Shown here piece by piece: positions 44,836-54,082 of a stretch of DNA of 64,000 nt. Both the position numbers and the translations under genes were made by a program. Origin of the DNA: Luminiphilus sp051201685 (GTDB lineage: Bacteria > Pseudomonadota > Gammaproteobacteria > Pseudomonadales > Halieaceae); assembly GCF_051201685.1 (NCBI RefSeq), contig NZ_CP179213.1, positions 2,480,001 to 2,544,000 on the forward strand, read 5' to 3'. The stretch's first letter is position 1, and the number at the start of each line of letters is the position of its first letter. The notes under the pieces were generated by a model. That model searched no databases and was not told where the DNA came from. It saw nothing but the letters and a program-made list of their open reading frames with translations.

Positions 44836-45858
44836 TCAACTTATCCTAGGCACAGAACGCAGGGGTTCACCCGTGCCGACCTGTGTGCTCGTTTGATCTA
44901 GCGCTTGGCTTGAACTCCTTATGAAACGCATCAATTGCTTTGGTATTTCTCCTAAAAATATTGGCGTAGTTCGAGGAGGTTCGAAGGAACTACCTCGAAG
45001 CGCTCTGTATTGACTCTGAAATTGACCAATAAGAGACTCTCTCGCCCTCCGTTCTATACCACCTGTGGTGACACCACCATGAAACTGATGAAAGGTACCC
45101 TCACCCATGAGAAGGACATGATCGAAACCAGGTGCCTCACAGGCGCGCTTATAAAAATCAAGATTAACTAATCCACCACCCATATGATCAAAACTCTCAT
45201 CGAGCCCGCCTAGATGGTCCCACAAAGACTTAGGAACACTGATGCAGTTGCTCTCGCTGTGCTGTTTAAATAACCCAGCGGCACACGACCCACTAAAACA
45301 GGCGATATCAAAAAGGCTGTAGCCATTGCGCGGCCAATCGATAGACGCCAATAACTGAGACTCCTCAACAACACCGTAGCCCTGCTCTACGGCACGTTGC
45401 TGTAACTGTCGCCCCAAATGATAACCAGGAACACTCACCACGTAATTGTGATGTAAGCGGTGGCCGCGTAATATATTTTTGACGACACCCGGAGTCACCA
45501 TTCGCGCACCATCGACTAAAAGCGCCACGTGGCTGCGGCGGCACAGCGCTGCACCGTAATTTGCCGCAAAAACAGGGGTGGGATTTGCTTCGTCGCGCAG
45601 GTGATAGCTGAAATTTTTCGGTAGTGATTGAATGAAATCGGCGGGCAAATTATTCAATGAGCGATTTTCCACAACGACGACATCATAGTCACTTTCAGTG
45701 ACGCCCTGCTGGTAGTGGCTCGTTAGTGAGTACAGCGTTTTTTTCGCCTGCTCTGGCATATTGTAGACAACAACAACCAAAGCCACCCCCGTGTTGCGCG
45801 ACTGGCGACTCAATGCTCTCGCCTTTCTTTTAAACCTATGGAACCAAGGTCTCAACAT
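44836..45858 (-). CDS. Family 2 glycosyltransferase, copy 2
   Basis: A 340-residue GT-A glycosyltransferase with VALVVVVYNMPEQAKKTLYS, VVENRSLN, a LLVDGARMVTPGVV motif, GGGLVNLDFYKRACEAPG and GEGTFHQFHGGVTTGG. The order and spacing copy those of the 40035 gene; the pair arose by duplication. The N-terminus carries a basic stretch (RFKRKARALSRQSRN) rather than a signal. It lies between sulfotransferase (5-base gap) and methyltransferase genes, so it should be made together with them. Confidence 0.87.
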   Translation of the reverse strand: MLRPWFHRFKRKARALSRQSRNTGVALVVVVYNMPEQAKKTLYSLTSHYQQGVTESDYDVVVVENRSLNNLPADFIQSLPKNFSYHLRDEANPTPVFAANYGAALCRRSHVALLVDGARMVTPGVVKNILRGHRLHHNYVVSVPGYHLGRQLQQRAVEQGYGVVEESQLLASIDWPRNGYSLFDIACFSGSCAAGLFKQHSESNCISVPKSLWDHLGGLDESFDHMGGGLVNLDFYKRACEAPGFDHVLLMGEGTFHQFHGGVTTGGIERRARESLIGQFQSQYRALRGSSFEPPRTTPIFLGEIPKQLMRFIRSSSQALDQTSTQVGTGEPLRSVPRIS

Positions 45859-45863
45859 AAGTT

Positions 45864-46562
45864 TTACTCTGCTATTTCTTTTAATTCTTTTAGCAATTCT
45901 AAAAAGCGTTGATCCAATTCGTAAGCCCTATCTCCAGACGCCGTTCGAAGACCCGCCTCATAAAACTCTTTTTTTGTATTGTCGTCGTAAAGACCAAACC
46001 CGATGAGTATCCTTTTTAGTTTTTGCTTGAAAATTAGTTCCTCATCATCGAAACACAGTACAGGAAAACGGTGGACACAGTAATGTTTCCAAAGCCGCTG
46101 GTTATATTGGTACCAAAGTTCCAACCCGGCCTCAATAGGCATGCCACTGCGATTGTTCAGGGACTGTGCAACGTCCATCGGATCACGGTAAATACCGATG
46201 AAACGCAGCTCTGGAAGCGCTTGAATCCATCCGTCAAGGGTAAGCAGGGTTCTGGGGTCTTTGAAACCAAAGCATTTTGGTGCTGTTGCTGGTGTCACAA
46301 GCCGGCGCGCTTCCTTAAGCTGATCAGCCGACCACCGTACCAAATGGCAGGGCTGATCCCAGGCTGCGGCGTTCGCAGCTAGCACCGAATCGTTAAGATC
46401 TACGATCGCTTGATTTTCGCGATTCCCCTTAATGTTGTGGGGATTCCATGTGTGGCGTTCACCCAAATCAACACCCGATTCTTCGAGTGACCCCGTCAGG
46501 CAGCTCGTTCCTGATCGATGCATACCTAAAACACAGATAACTGTAGGTGCCGACTCCAGCAT
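45864..46562 (-). CDS. Sulfotransferase family protein
   Basis: A 232-residue PAPS-dependent sulfotransferase-type protein. The 5'-phosphosulfate loop VLGMHRSGTSCLTGSLEESG is at residues 11-30, and the 3'-phosphate region is IGIYRDPMDVAQSLNNRSG. The ATG at 46562 has GGAGGGG about 10 bases upstream and is preferred to a TTG at 46592. First gene of the four-gene unit that ends in a sulfatase, so addition and removal of sulfate are encoded together. Substrate unknown, probably a sugar. Confidence 0.82.
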   Translation of the reverse strand: MLESAPTVICVLGMHRSGTSCLTGSLEESGVDLGERHTWNPHNIKGNRENQAIVDLNDSVLAANAAAWDQPCHLVRWSADQLKEARRLVTPATAPKCFGFKDPRTLLTLDGWIQALPELRFIGIYRDPMDVAQSLNNRSGMPIEAGLELWYQYNQRLWKHYCVHRFPVLCFDDEELIFKQKLKRILIGFGLYDDNTKKEFYEAGLRTASGDRAYELDQRFLELLKELKEIAE

Positions 46563-46748
46563 GCTGTCAAAGCCCCTCCACAAATTGCCCAAAACTACCC
46601 AAGACTATGCATACCTTTTTGCTCGGGACAAATCATTTTCGGACAATTTTTTGCCGACACGAGCTTGATGCGGATAACCCCAGCTTGTCGTTATTGCTAT
46701 TCGGCTCAAAATTACAACCTCATATTGATAGCGCCAACATAATCACAC

Positions 46749-49205
46749 TCATTCCTGCAATAACAGCGTATCCCCAATCTGGCTTGCGACAATGTCATCC
46801 TCACAGAAGGGAAAACGCACCCAACGTTTATCTGAGTAAAGCTTGGTCTGATCGGAAAAATGTGGAGAGGCGGGATCAGTTGATTGCGAGGGCACTAAAA
46901 TCACGTCTGCAATCGGACACTCAGTCTCATCCCAGGTGACCGCTTGGATGTAGCTATTGCCCGAACCTGGATTGACATAGCCGCCTTCCGAAAGTCTTGC
47001 ACTAATCGCCCCATAAACACCCATGGTGCCTGAACCACCATGGATTGGAACGTTCTCATTATTCCGCTCTAGGTACTGCACCTCTGACCAAGAGGCATCA
47101 AGTAATACACCATTAGACTGCAGTTGAGCTTCAGCGTTGAGTAACACCTCTGTCAATAAGATTTGGTTGGAAGTAATGTCTAGGTCAATGCCAGAGGGTG
47201 TCTTGAGGGGATCAGCGGGGTCGTAATCAATTCGCCAAAAAGTATCGTTCGATATCACCCCTTGAAATCCACCACCCAATTTGGACCCGAGTGCCTTCCA
47301 AAACTCGGTGAAAACCTGTGCGCCCTGGCTCTCAAGGTCAACGCGACGATCCCACTGCGCCAAAATTCCGCACACTGTTGTCAAAGTCTCTATTTCTGAA
47401 GACGCACAAAACTGCAGAATATCGTCTAAAGTGACTTCAGCACCGTACACGCGATTGGCATACATAAGTCCTTTTATGGTCTCCAAGTCAAAGAGCGGCG
47501 TTTCGCTCAGTCCATCGCTCGCAGCTTTGCGTTCTTCGACCATTAAATGGCCAATCCGAGTGCGCAAAAACTGCTGCTGCCCCTCATATCCTACTGGCCC
47601 CATAATCGTCGGAAAACCCTCTATGGGCTGCTGAGCATTACTGAGCCAATAGCTATTATTGCTATTTCCAACGTAGTCTCTAGTGCGCAACTGCGGCAAC
47701 TGACTGGCACCGTAAAGGTTGCTGCCCTCAGGCGCCTCTGGGTCCTCCCCCCATTCACACGCAGAGGTCGAGCCGTCTAAGGAAATGATGACATTGGTTG
47801 TTGCATCTGCCAAAAGTGGCCCAACTATGCCATTCACACAGGTATCGAGCTGCTCCTGCGTAATGTAGGGAATCGCTGATAACTCACCGTAAAAAACCTC
47901 ACCGCCTCGATCTGCAGCAATTTCATGAAACACCGGGTTACCAATCGTCGCCAACGCATCAATATAGCCCTCTAGATCAGTGGCTTTACCTTTGTTAATC
48001 CACTGCTCAATGCCCCGTGTTCCAGTCAAAATATTGGCATCTCGAAACGCAAGTATCGAGCCATTGAACATAGGCCAGCCATCAAGAAACTCAGATACGC
48101 CTTTCAAGTTCAGGACAGGCCCAAAATGGGACTCGTAGAATGTGAAGCTTTGCTGTTCTAACGTGCCGTCTGCCAACAGAACATCAATAGTGACCTCAAC
48201 GGGCGTTATCTCTCGCATCTCGTCTTCGTATTGGTACTCGAGAGGGTTTTCGGGGTTGAGCTTCAACTCGTACAGACTAAAACGGTTGGCCAGTGACACC
48301 GTGTGTGTCCATGCAACATCTTTATTAAAACCGATCCCAATAAAGGGGAACCCATGCAGCGCAGCACCAGCCACATCATACTCACCAGGCAACGTCAGAT
48401 GCGCTTGATACCAAGCTCCTGCTCCAAACCAGGGCTGATGTGGATTGCCCAGGAGTACCGCGCCACCATTTTGTGTACTTTCGCTCCCCACCGCTAGCGC
48501 ATTGCTGCCCCGATCAAAATTGTGCATTCCACGAGCTGCAGCGGCGGCGCTATTAGAAAAATCAGCAAGCTGGGCATCATTTAAACTGCCCGTTGCGCCC
48601 GCATCAGCGGGCCCTTCAACAGACAACAGCGCGTTGCGAAAAGTCCCATTATCGGAGCTTCCTCGTAGGGCCTCGCGCCGCATGTGCTTGAAAAGGTCGA
48701 TCGGCGTCACTTCAAAAAGCCAAGGCGCATCCCTGCAGCCGTAATCGCCCTCCGCCAAGTTGTCGTCACCCGTTTCTTCACGATACCGGTTCATACCGCG
48801 TGCAAAACCCGCTGTAAGATCACGACTAAACTCTGGCAGCTTATTGACAAAAAGCTCCTCGAACTCGGCATCGTCTCCGTTTAAATAGCGAAATAAAAAG
48901 TCAGAGCCAGTATTTCCCTGCTCCTCTCCAAGTAACTCCGCTGATCGACCACTCGCGTACACCATCTCTCTCATGGCGACGCAGTAGTTATCCTGAGAGT
49001 AAGCGTAGCCAAACCCATAGCCCAAGCTCTTCCAATCTTTGGCCACGATGTGCGGAATACCGTATTCGGTACGCTTTATCTCGGCGCTAAGCTCATATGT
49101 AGGCTCTGGGGGCGGGGCCGGTTCTGGAGTTGAGGCAGTGCTGTCGTTTGAGTCACTACATGACGTCAGCAGAAGGGCTGCCGCAAGGATTAGAAGAGTT
49201 TTCAT
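46749..49205 (-). CDS. Penicillin-acylase family lipoprotein (Ntn amidase)
   Basis: An 818-residue precursor. A lipobox (LLTSC, Cys16) and a proline-rich linker (TPEPAPPPEPTYE) make it an envelope lipoprotein. The alpha-beta processing site is seen in FDRGSNALAVG, giving Ser234 as N-terminal nucleophile of the beta chain; GGAVLLGNPHQPW and NNSYWLSNAQQP are family motifs. Members cleave penicillins, cephalosporins or acyl-homoserine lactones; PvdQ-like members act on siderophore precursors and signals. Which applies here cannot be told from sequence. No partner genes nearby. Confidence 0.87.
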   Translation of the reverse strand: MKTLLILAAALLLTSCSDSNDSTASTPEPAPPPEPTYELSAEIKRTEYGIPHIVAKDWKSLGYGFGYAYSQDNYCVAMREMVYASGRSAELLGEEQGNTGSDFLFRYLNGDDAEFEELFVNKLPEFSRDLTAGFARGMNRYREETGDDNLAEGDYGCRDAPWLFEVTPIDLFKHMRREALRGSSDNGTFRNALLSVEGPADAGATGSLNDAQLADFSNSAAAAARGMHNFDRGSNALAVGSESTQNGGAVLLGNPHQPWFGAGAWYQAHLTLPGEYDVAGAALHGFPFIGIGFNKDVAWTHTVSLANRFSLYELKLNPENPLEYQYEDEMREITPVEVTIDVLLADGTLEQQSFTFYESHFGPVLNLKGVSEFLDGWPMFNGSILAFRDANILTGTRGIEQWINKGKATDLEGYIDALATIGNPVFHEIAADRGGEVFYGELSAIPYITQEQLDTCVNGIVGPLLADATTNVIISLDGSTSACEWGEDPEAPEGSNLYGASQLPQLRTRDYVGNSNNSYWLSNAQQPIEGFPTIMGPVGYEGQQQFLRTRIGHLMVEERKAASDGLSETPLFDLETIKGLMYANRVYGAEVTLDDILQFCASSEIETLTTVCGILAQWDRRVDLESQGAQVFTEFWKALGSKLGGGFQGVISNDTFWRIDYDPADPLKTPSGIDLDITSNQILLTEVLLNAEAQLQSNGVLLDASWSEVQYLERNNENVPIHGGSGTMGVYGAISARLSEGGYVNPGSGNSYIQAVTWDETECPIADVILVPSQSTDPASPHFSDQTKLYSDKRWVRFPFCEDDIVASQIGDTLLLQE

Positions 49206-49346
49206 AAGAGTTCCCTACGTCTTTTATTTTGATTGATTTTTTTTTGTTGCTATAAGCTAATTAGCATTTCCGATGAGCGCAAGCAGTTCAAAGTGGAAAA
49301 TAATTAGAGGAGCTACAAAAATTAGACATAACTGTGGCATCCCACA

Positions 49347-50084
49347 TTAAGACAGCGCTTCGAATAATGATGGATCATGAGTCAAAGCTAAGAGGTTACT
49401 TTCATGGTTCTCTTCGCCAGCTAAAGAACCACAAAGATTCCAAAGGCATGTCTTGGGCCGGCGGCTTTCTCTCACTGCATCGATCGCCGGCCCGCCGCCG
49501 TGCACTAGTTCACTCGCAAGCATCGGGCTCAACGCCCCCGCCTCAGGATAAAGGGGGAAATCCGCCAGAGAGTGAAGCGCCTTCAAAAGCTTGGGGCCTA
49601 TCATTTGCGGCGAAATCGCTGCGGAATCAGCACGTTCAATAATCGAATGCGCAACCTGATGCAGAAAAGGTAAAACGGTGTTGTCAGCCGAAAAAAGCAT
49701 AAAGGCATTATGAGGTTGCTTAAATATTTTTAGTCGTCCTCGGCTGTCAGTATCCAGCCAGTACTCCTCACCAAAACAAACTGATGCCTCTGTATTGGGA
49801 GCCCATGACGCATCGACAACTAAGGTATCCGCATCCAACCACACTGCAGTACCACCCTCTGACTCAAGGTGATCCTTAAGCAAACTTAAACGCGCAAGAT
49901 CGGCAATAATCGGTGTGCGTCCCGCCAGCTTATTCCGCAGGGCGCTAGGCACGCGGTCAAAAAGTTCATCGCCAAAAAAAAGGTACCGGTAACCCTGTTG
50001 GGCACACCACTCCCGAACGGAGCTCAGGCATCGCGACTGCCACAGCGGCTGCTGTGCCGGTGCCGACTGAAATATCGTAATCAC
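49347..50084 (-). CDS. Small DxD-type glycosyltransferase-like protein
   Basis: A 245-residue protein with the core of glycosyltransferases of the 'sugar-binding region containing DxD motif' type: a short N-terminal fold, then SLLKDHLESEGGTAVWLDAD with D-A-D near residues 84-86, then FKQPHNAFMLFSADN and a C-terminal G-x-x-x-x-P region. No membrane helix is seen. It lies 28 bases after soxB on the same strand but has no evident link to sulfur oxidation. Acceptor unknown. Confidence 0.6.
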   Translation of the reverse strand: MITIFQSAPAQQPLWQSRCLSSVREWCAQQGYRYLFFGDELFDRVPSALRNKLAGRTPIIADLARLSLLKDHLESEGGTAVWLDADTLVVDASWAPNTEASVCFGEEYWLDTDSRGRLKIFKQPHNAFMLFSADNTVLPFLHQVAHSIIERADSAAISPQMIGPKLLKALHSLADFPLYPEAGALSPMLASELVHGGGPAIDAVRESRRPKTCLWNLCGSLAGEENHESNLLALTHDPSLFEALS

Positions 50085-50112
50085 CGGCGCTCACATGCAC
50101 TGGACTGCATTT

Positions 50113-51816
50113 TCAATCGACGTACCCTAAGTTGTCGACCAAGCCTCTTACCTCAGGTTGCTCTACGGATAGATTACCGACGACTTTTTGGAAACGAAGC
50201 CAGCGAGCCACCACATCCCAAATGGGTTCTCCCTCAACGCGCTGCACCGAAGCCCAGCCCGCCACTTTATAGAACCTTGAAGCGTCAACCGGTTTATCTT
50301 TAAAGCGCAGATTACCAATGCGTTCTCCAGCCGCCGCGGCAGGTGCAATGCTGTACTGGAGCCCTCCTACGCGCACCATATCTCCCCCTTGCTGGTAATA
50401 GGGGTCGGGGTTGAAAAGATTGTCGGCGACATCCTCCAAAACGTACTTTAGGCGCTCTCCGCTCATTTCATTCACTGTGACAGCAGGATAGGTAATGGCC
50501 ACTTGAGCCATAAGGTCCTCCATCGTGATATCTGATCCGGGTAGCAATGTGGTACCCCAGCGAAAGCCCGGAGAAAACGCAATGTCAGCGTCTAGCTCAT
50601 CCCGCAAGGCGTTACAGATGAGCTGATCAAAGCTGCCGTTAAAATTACCTCGCCGATAGAGTAAGTCGTCCGTGGTGGCTAAAACTTCACCTAACTTTTC
50701 AGCGTAAGGCGCGCGGATATCATTGATCAAGGCAGACATTTCTAAGTCCGGCGTCAGCATATTAGAAAATACTGGCAGCAACTGGTAAGACCAGTTCCTG
50801 ATACGGCCGCCACGCACATCAAAATCTAGAACGCCCAAAAATTTCCCGTTGGATCCCGCATTGGTCACTAGCGTCATGCCTGCCGGATTTTTTACCTCTA
50901 GCGCCCGTGGAATCGCATCGTGAGTGTGGCCCCCAAGAATGGCATCGAGTCCAGAAACCCGTGAGGCAAGCTTTATATCTGTGTCTGCACCATTGTGAGA
51001 CAGCAAAACAACGACCTGTGCCCCTTCACGGCGGACTTCATTAATTTTCTCTTGCAACTCGCGCTCGCGAATACCAAAGCTCAACCCCTCCATGAGATAC
51101 GCAGGGTTTGCGACCGGCGTGTAGGGAAAGGCCTGTCCGATAATAGCAACGGGGACACCGTTCAACTCGCGTATGACATGGCTAGGAAAAACGGGGTCGC
51201 CAAATTCTTTATCGCGAATATTTTGTGCCAAAAACGCCGTGCGCCCAGCCAGATCATTATTAACAATCGACTGCACACGCTCGGTTCCAAGTGTAAATTC
51301 CCAGTGCCCGGTCATAACGTCAATGCCGAGAAGTTTAGAGGCGTCGACCATATCTTGCCCCTGAGTCCACAGCGCGGTAGCTGATCCCTGCCAAAGATCC
51401 CCACCGTCGAGAAGCAGTGCATTCGAGCGGCTAGATTTGAGCTGCTTTACCAAGGTCGCCAAATGGGCAAAGCCACCAACCTGGCCAAATTCAAGTGCAG
51501 CCGCGGTGTAATCAAGGTGCGTATAAGCGTGGGCTTGACGGGTGCCTGATGCAATCTGATAGCGTTCCAATAAAGCCTTTCCCACAAGGTGCGGGCTGTG
51601 ATTATGGGCACTGTGAACGCCGATATTTGCCTGTGGCTCACGATAGTGAACTGGCGTGAGCTGTGCGTGAGCATCTGTCATATGTAACAGATGGACATTG
51701 CCAGTCGGCGCAATATCGTAGGGATTAACTGTAGCCGCTCGAGCTGACACACCGGGCAGTGCTAAGCCAGCCGCCGCACCCAATGCCAGCATTTTTCCAA
51801 ATTCACGGCGTTCGAT
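50113..51816 (-). CDS. soxB: Thiosulfohydrolase SoxB, probable AUC start
   Basis: A 567-residue periplasmic enzyme that removes sulfonate sulfate from SoxYZ. It has the 5'-nucleotidase-type dimanganese motif LLHMTDAHAQL and GGDLWQGSATALW, and the SoxB-typical TGHWEFTLG. The Tat signal (ERREFGKMLALGAAAGLALP) begins upstream of the first ATG (51792), which would delete the twin arginines. The only possible start upstream of them, before the in-frame TAA at 51829-51831, is ATC at 51816, preceded by AGGA with a seven-base gap. AUC is very rare as a start; alternatively ATG was mutated. Last gene of the sox unit. Confidence 0.9.
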   Translation of the reverse strand: MERREFGKMLALGAAAGLALPGVSARAATVNPYDIAPTGNVHLLHMTDAHAQLTPVHYREPQANIGVHSAHNHSPHLVGKALLERYQIASGTRQAHAYTHLDYTAAALEFGQVGGFAHLATLVKQLKSSRSNALLLDGGDLWQGSATALWTQGQDMVDASKLLGIDVMTGHWEFTLGTERVQSIVNNDLAGRTAFLAQNIRDKEFGDPVFPSHVIRELNGVPVAIIGQAFPYTPVANPAYLMEGLSFGIRERELQEKINEVRREGAQVVVLLSHNGADTDIKLASRVSGLDAILGGHTHDAIPRALEVKNPAGMTLVTNAGSNGKFLGVLDFDVRGGRIRNWSYQLLPVFSNMLTPDLEMSALINDIRAPYAEKLGEVLATTDDLLYRRGNFNGSFDQLICNALRDELDADIAFSPGFRWGTTLLPGSDITMEDLMAQVAITYPAVTVNEMSGERLKYVLEDVADNLFNPDPYYQQGGDMVRVGGLQYSIAPAAAAGERIGNLRFKDKPVDASRFYKVAGWASVQRVEGEPIWDVVARWLRFQKVVGNLSVEQPEVRGLVDNLGYVD

Positions 51817-51843
51817 GACGGCTTCCTTTTATTGACCATCCCG

Positions 51844-52440
51844 TCACGGCTGCGAACGATTCACTGGCGACGTTGGATCAAAAAGAAAAGCCATAACGTC
51901 CTGCAACTGCTGCGGCGTTAGTATGTCAGCGGCACCAAATCTTGGCATGTGGGAACAGACGTTATAAGCGTGGGTATTCCAAAGCTTGGTCCAAGTGTAC
52001 TTAAGCATGGCAGCACTTTGACCTCTGGCGCCATAGCCGCTTAGCGATGGCCCCAAAGTACCGTATGCCGCTTCAGCGGGATCAAGTTGATGGCAGGCAT
52101 AACAATTACCACCATTAGCCGCGTTGGGGTCGTCGGAATACTGAAGCCCCTTGCCGTTTATGGCGACTTTTTCACCCCGCTGCCAATCACCCAAATAATT
52201 CCCCCCCGGTGGGCTGGTAACCCCCTCAAGTGCTGCTTCTCTCAACTCCGCTGCACGAGCCTCATCAACCTTCGCCGAGCGCGGTTTGCTGCAAAACGCC
52301 TGAAGCTCATCTTGTTTCAGTCGCTCGACGGTGACAAAGTTTTTGTCGACCATTGAATCCAGCAACACCTCATAGACCTCGTCAGCGTAAAGAGGATTAG
52401 AAAACATAACGGCAAATAGTAGAGTGCTTGTTTTCATCAT
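51844..52440 (-). CDS. soxX: Sulfur-oxidising cytochrome c subunit SoxX
   Basis: A 198-residue periplasmic cytochrome c with a signal peptide ending near residue 19. The heme site is CYACH (113-117) and the axial Met165 lies in VCSHMPRFG. SoxX pairs with SoxA to attach thiosulfate to the carrier SoxY. It follows soxA by 3 bases and precedes soxB. No anomaly. Confidence 0.93.
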   Translation of the reverse strand: MMKTSTLLFAVMFSNPLYADEVYEVLLDSMVDKNFVTVERLKQDELQAFCSKPRSAKVDEARAAELREAALEGVTSPPGGNYLGDWQRGEKVAINGKGLQYSDDPNAANGGNCYACHQLDPAEAAYGTLGPSLSGYGARGQSAAMLKYTWTKLWNTHAYNVCSHMPRFGAADILTPQQLQDVMAFLFDPTSPVNRSQP

Positions 52441-52443
52441 TAG

Positions 52444-53250
52444 TTACCGCTTCAGCCCTGGCGCTGTCATAGAGGCCCCGGCGCCATTAACGGCGAGATA
52501 GGTCTGCAGTGCTACCGAGGCATCAGACCCCATTGTCAATTCAGGCATTCGTTGCTGGCGCATACAGTCCCGCATACGCCACCCCATAGTGCGAACAATA
52601 CCTTGAGAGATACGGTAGGCCGGCCAGGTGCTATAGGCTGCAGCTGCGCCCTCATGCGTGGTCAAATTTGGCAGGGCTTGCAACCGTATGCGGCGCCCGG
52701 CCTGCTCATGGCAAGTGGCACAAGAAAAATCATGAGTGCCTGCCCGATAATAGAAAAGGGTTTCACCCAAGGCGTAAGCTGATTTCTCCTGAGCATGAGC
52801 CTGACCCGGTGCGATTGCGAGACCACTAGATTGATCAGCAATCCATGCAACCAGCGCTTCAAGCTGAGTACCCAGGTCACCTCGCAGCGAGTAGGGTTTC
52901 GCGCTAACCTCATCGGGGGCAAGACCCTGCAGTTGGATCATGCAATGCTCGAGGCGCGCCTCAATGTCCTGAACCCGATCGACGTCCGCAAAATACCTCG
53001 GCAATTGCGCATAGGCACCTTCCACCACGCCAGGCCCAAGACCAAGATCACATTGTTCTAAAGAGGCTGACTTGGGGCCTGCGGGGGCATACCAAATTTC
53101 CTCGCCATCAAAAATTACGAAGATCGCTGGATTATCATCGCCCAACATATCGCGATACTCGTCAAAAATACCCTCTCCCTGTGACAGAAGTGTTGCAGAC
53201 CAAAGCCCTATGACAATGGCAAAAATAATCTTGATAAACCTGTTATTCAT
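52444..53250 (-). CDS. soxA: Sulfur-oxidising cytochrome c subunit SoxA, single-heme type
   Basis: A 268-residue SoxA with a signal peptide. One heme motif only is present: CATCH at 177-181. The active-site Cys229 (MRDCMRQQRMPEL) is conserved. In diheme SoxA another CxxCH lies near residue 100; here Cys67 and Cys103 take its place and could form the disulfide known from single-heme homologs. Order soxZ-soxA-soxX is standard; the upstream gap to soxZ is 18 bases. Confidence 0.93.
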   Translation of the reverse strand: MNNRFIKIIFAIVIGLWSATLLSQGEGIFDEYRDMLGDDNPAIFVIFDGEEIWYAPAGPKSASLEQCDLGLGPGVVEGAYAQLPRYFADVDRVQDIEARLEHCMIQLQGLAPDEVSAKPYSLRGDLGTQLEALVAWIADQSSGLAIAPGQAHAQEKSAYALGETLFYYRAGTHDFSCATCHEQAGRRIRLQALPNLTTHEGAAAAYSTWPAYRISQGIVRTMGWRMRDCMRQQRMPELTMGSDASVALQTYLAVNGAGASMTAPGLKR

Positions 53251-53268
53251 AATTGCCCGCTCAGCTAA

Positions 53269-53580
53269 TCAACGAATAGTCGTCTCACCAGTACCGGTTG
53301 CACCTTGGTTATCACGCCAGATCACTTTGACCACATCACCTTGGGTGCCGCCTTTAAACCGGACACCCAGAAACGGGTTCGCCGACACGGCAGCGCCCCA
53401 ATAAGCCTGCATGACGACGGTATCACCATGGACGACCTGAACATCCTCAATGAAATTTGCAGGAATCGACGCACCCGTCTGATCCTTGCGCATGCCGGTT
53501 TCCATGGGGTGGCGCATCAATGCCTTAACCTCACAGTGGTCGCCTTTAAGTTGAGCGCGAATTCTAATCCTACTGGCCAT
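53269..53580 (-). CDS. soxZ: Sulfur carrier complex protein SoxZ
   Basis: A 103-residue beta-sandwich subunit of SoxYZ (RIRIRAQLKGDHCEVKALM, HPMETGMRKDQTG, and NPFLGVRFKGGTQGD). It has no signal peptide and is exported with SoxY by Tat. It lies 11 bases after soxY. Confidence 0.96.
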   Translation of the reverse strand: MASRIRIRAQLKGDHCEVKALMRHPMETGMRKDQTGASIPANFIEDVQVVHGDTVVMQAYWGAAVSANPFLGVRFKGGTQGDVVKVIWRDNQGATGTGETTIR

Positions 53581-53591
53581 CGTATTTCTCC

Positions 53592-54068
53592 TTAGCCGCC
53601 GCAGCCACCCAAAGTAACTTTGGTTTCTCTTTGCATCATATAGAGCTCACCCTCCGCCTCGGCGACGGCATAGAGATTACCCGTTTGCGCCACCTTTACC
53701 CGAGTTTCTGCATAAGGCTGGGTATTGGGCGGAACTTGAAAAACTGCAGCAACCGGATTCGGGTTCTTCTCTACAATGACATACAGTTTGCTGACTCCAG
53801 GCAACACGGATACATCAACCTCAATCCTAATGGGCACGACTGCGCCATTTTCTGCAATATCAGGTGCCGAAAAAATAATCCCTTCACTGATTGTTGGGAC
53901 ACCGCCAAGTGCCTCAAAGGTAGCGTCAAGGGTTGTCGTCTGAAAAACAGATTCCGGTCGCAGTGCTGCCGACCAAAGTTTTTGCGGTAAGGCAGCAGCA
54001 ACTAACAGCGCGCCACTCACTCTTATTAAGCCTCGCCGTGTTAATCCCAAAGGGTCTAAATTACCCAT
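53592..54068 (-). CDS. soxY: Sulfur carrier protein SoxY
   Basis: A 158-residue carrier ending in the diagnostic GGCGG motif, whose cysteine holds the sulfur intermediates on a swinging arm. The N-terminus MGNLDPLGLTRRGLIRVSGA is a Tat signal. The ATG at 54068 has AAGGAG nine bases upstream and is preferred over the open frame to 54113, which overlaps soxD. Confidence 0.96.
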   Translation of the reverse strand: MGNLDPLGLTRRGLIRVSGALLVAAALPQKLWSAALRPESVFQTTTLDATFEALGGVPTISEGIIFSAPDIAENGAVVPIRIEVDVSVLPGVSKLYVIVEKNPNPVAAVFQVPPNTQPYAETRVKVAQTGNLYAVAEAEGELYMMQRETKVTLGGCGG

Positions 54069-54082
54069 AGATGTCAACTCCT

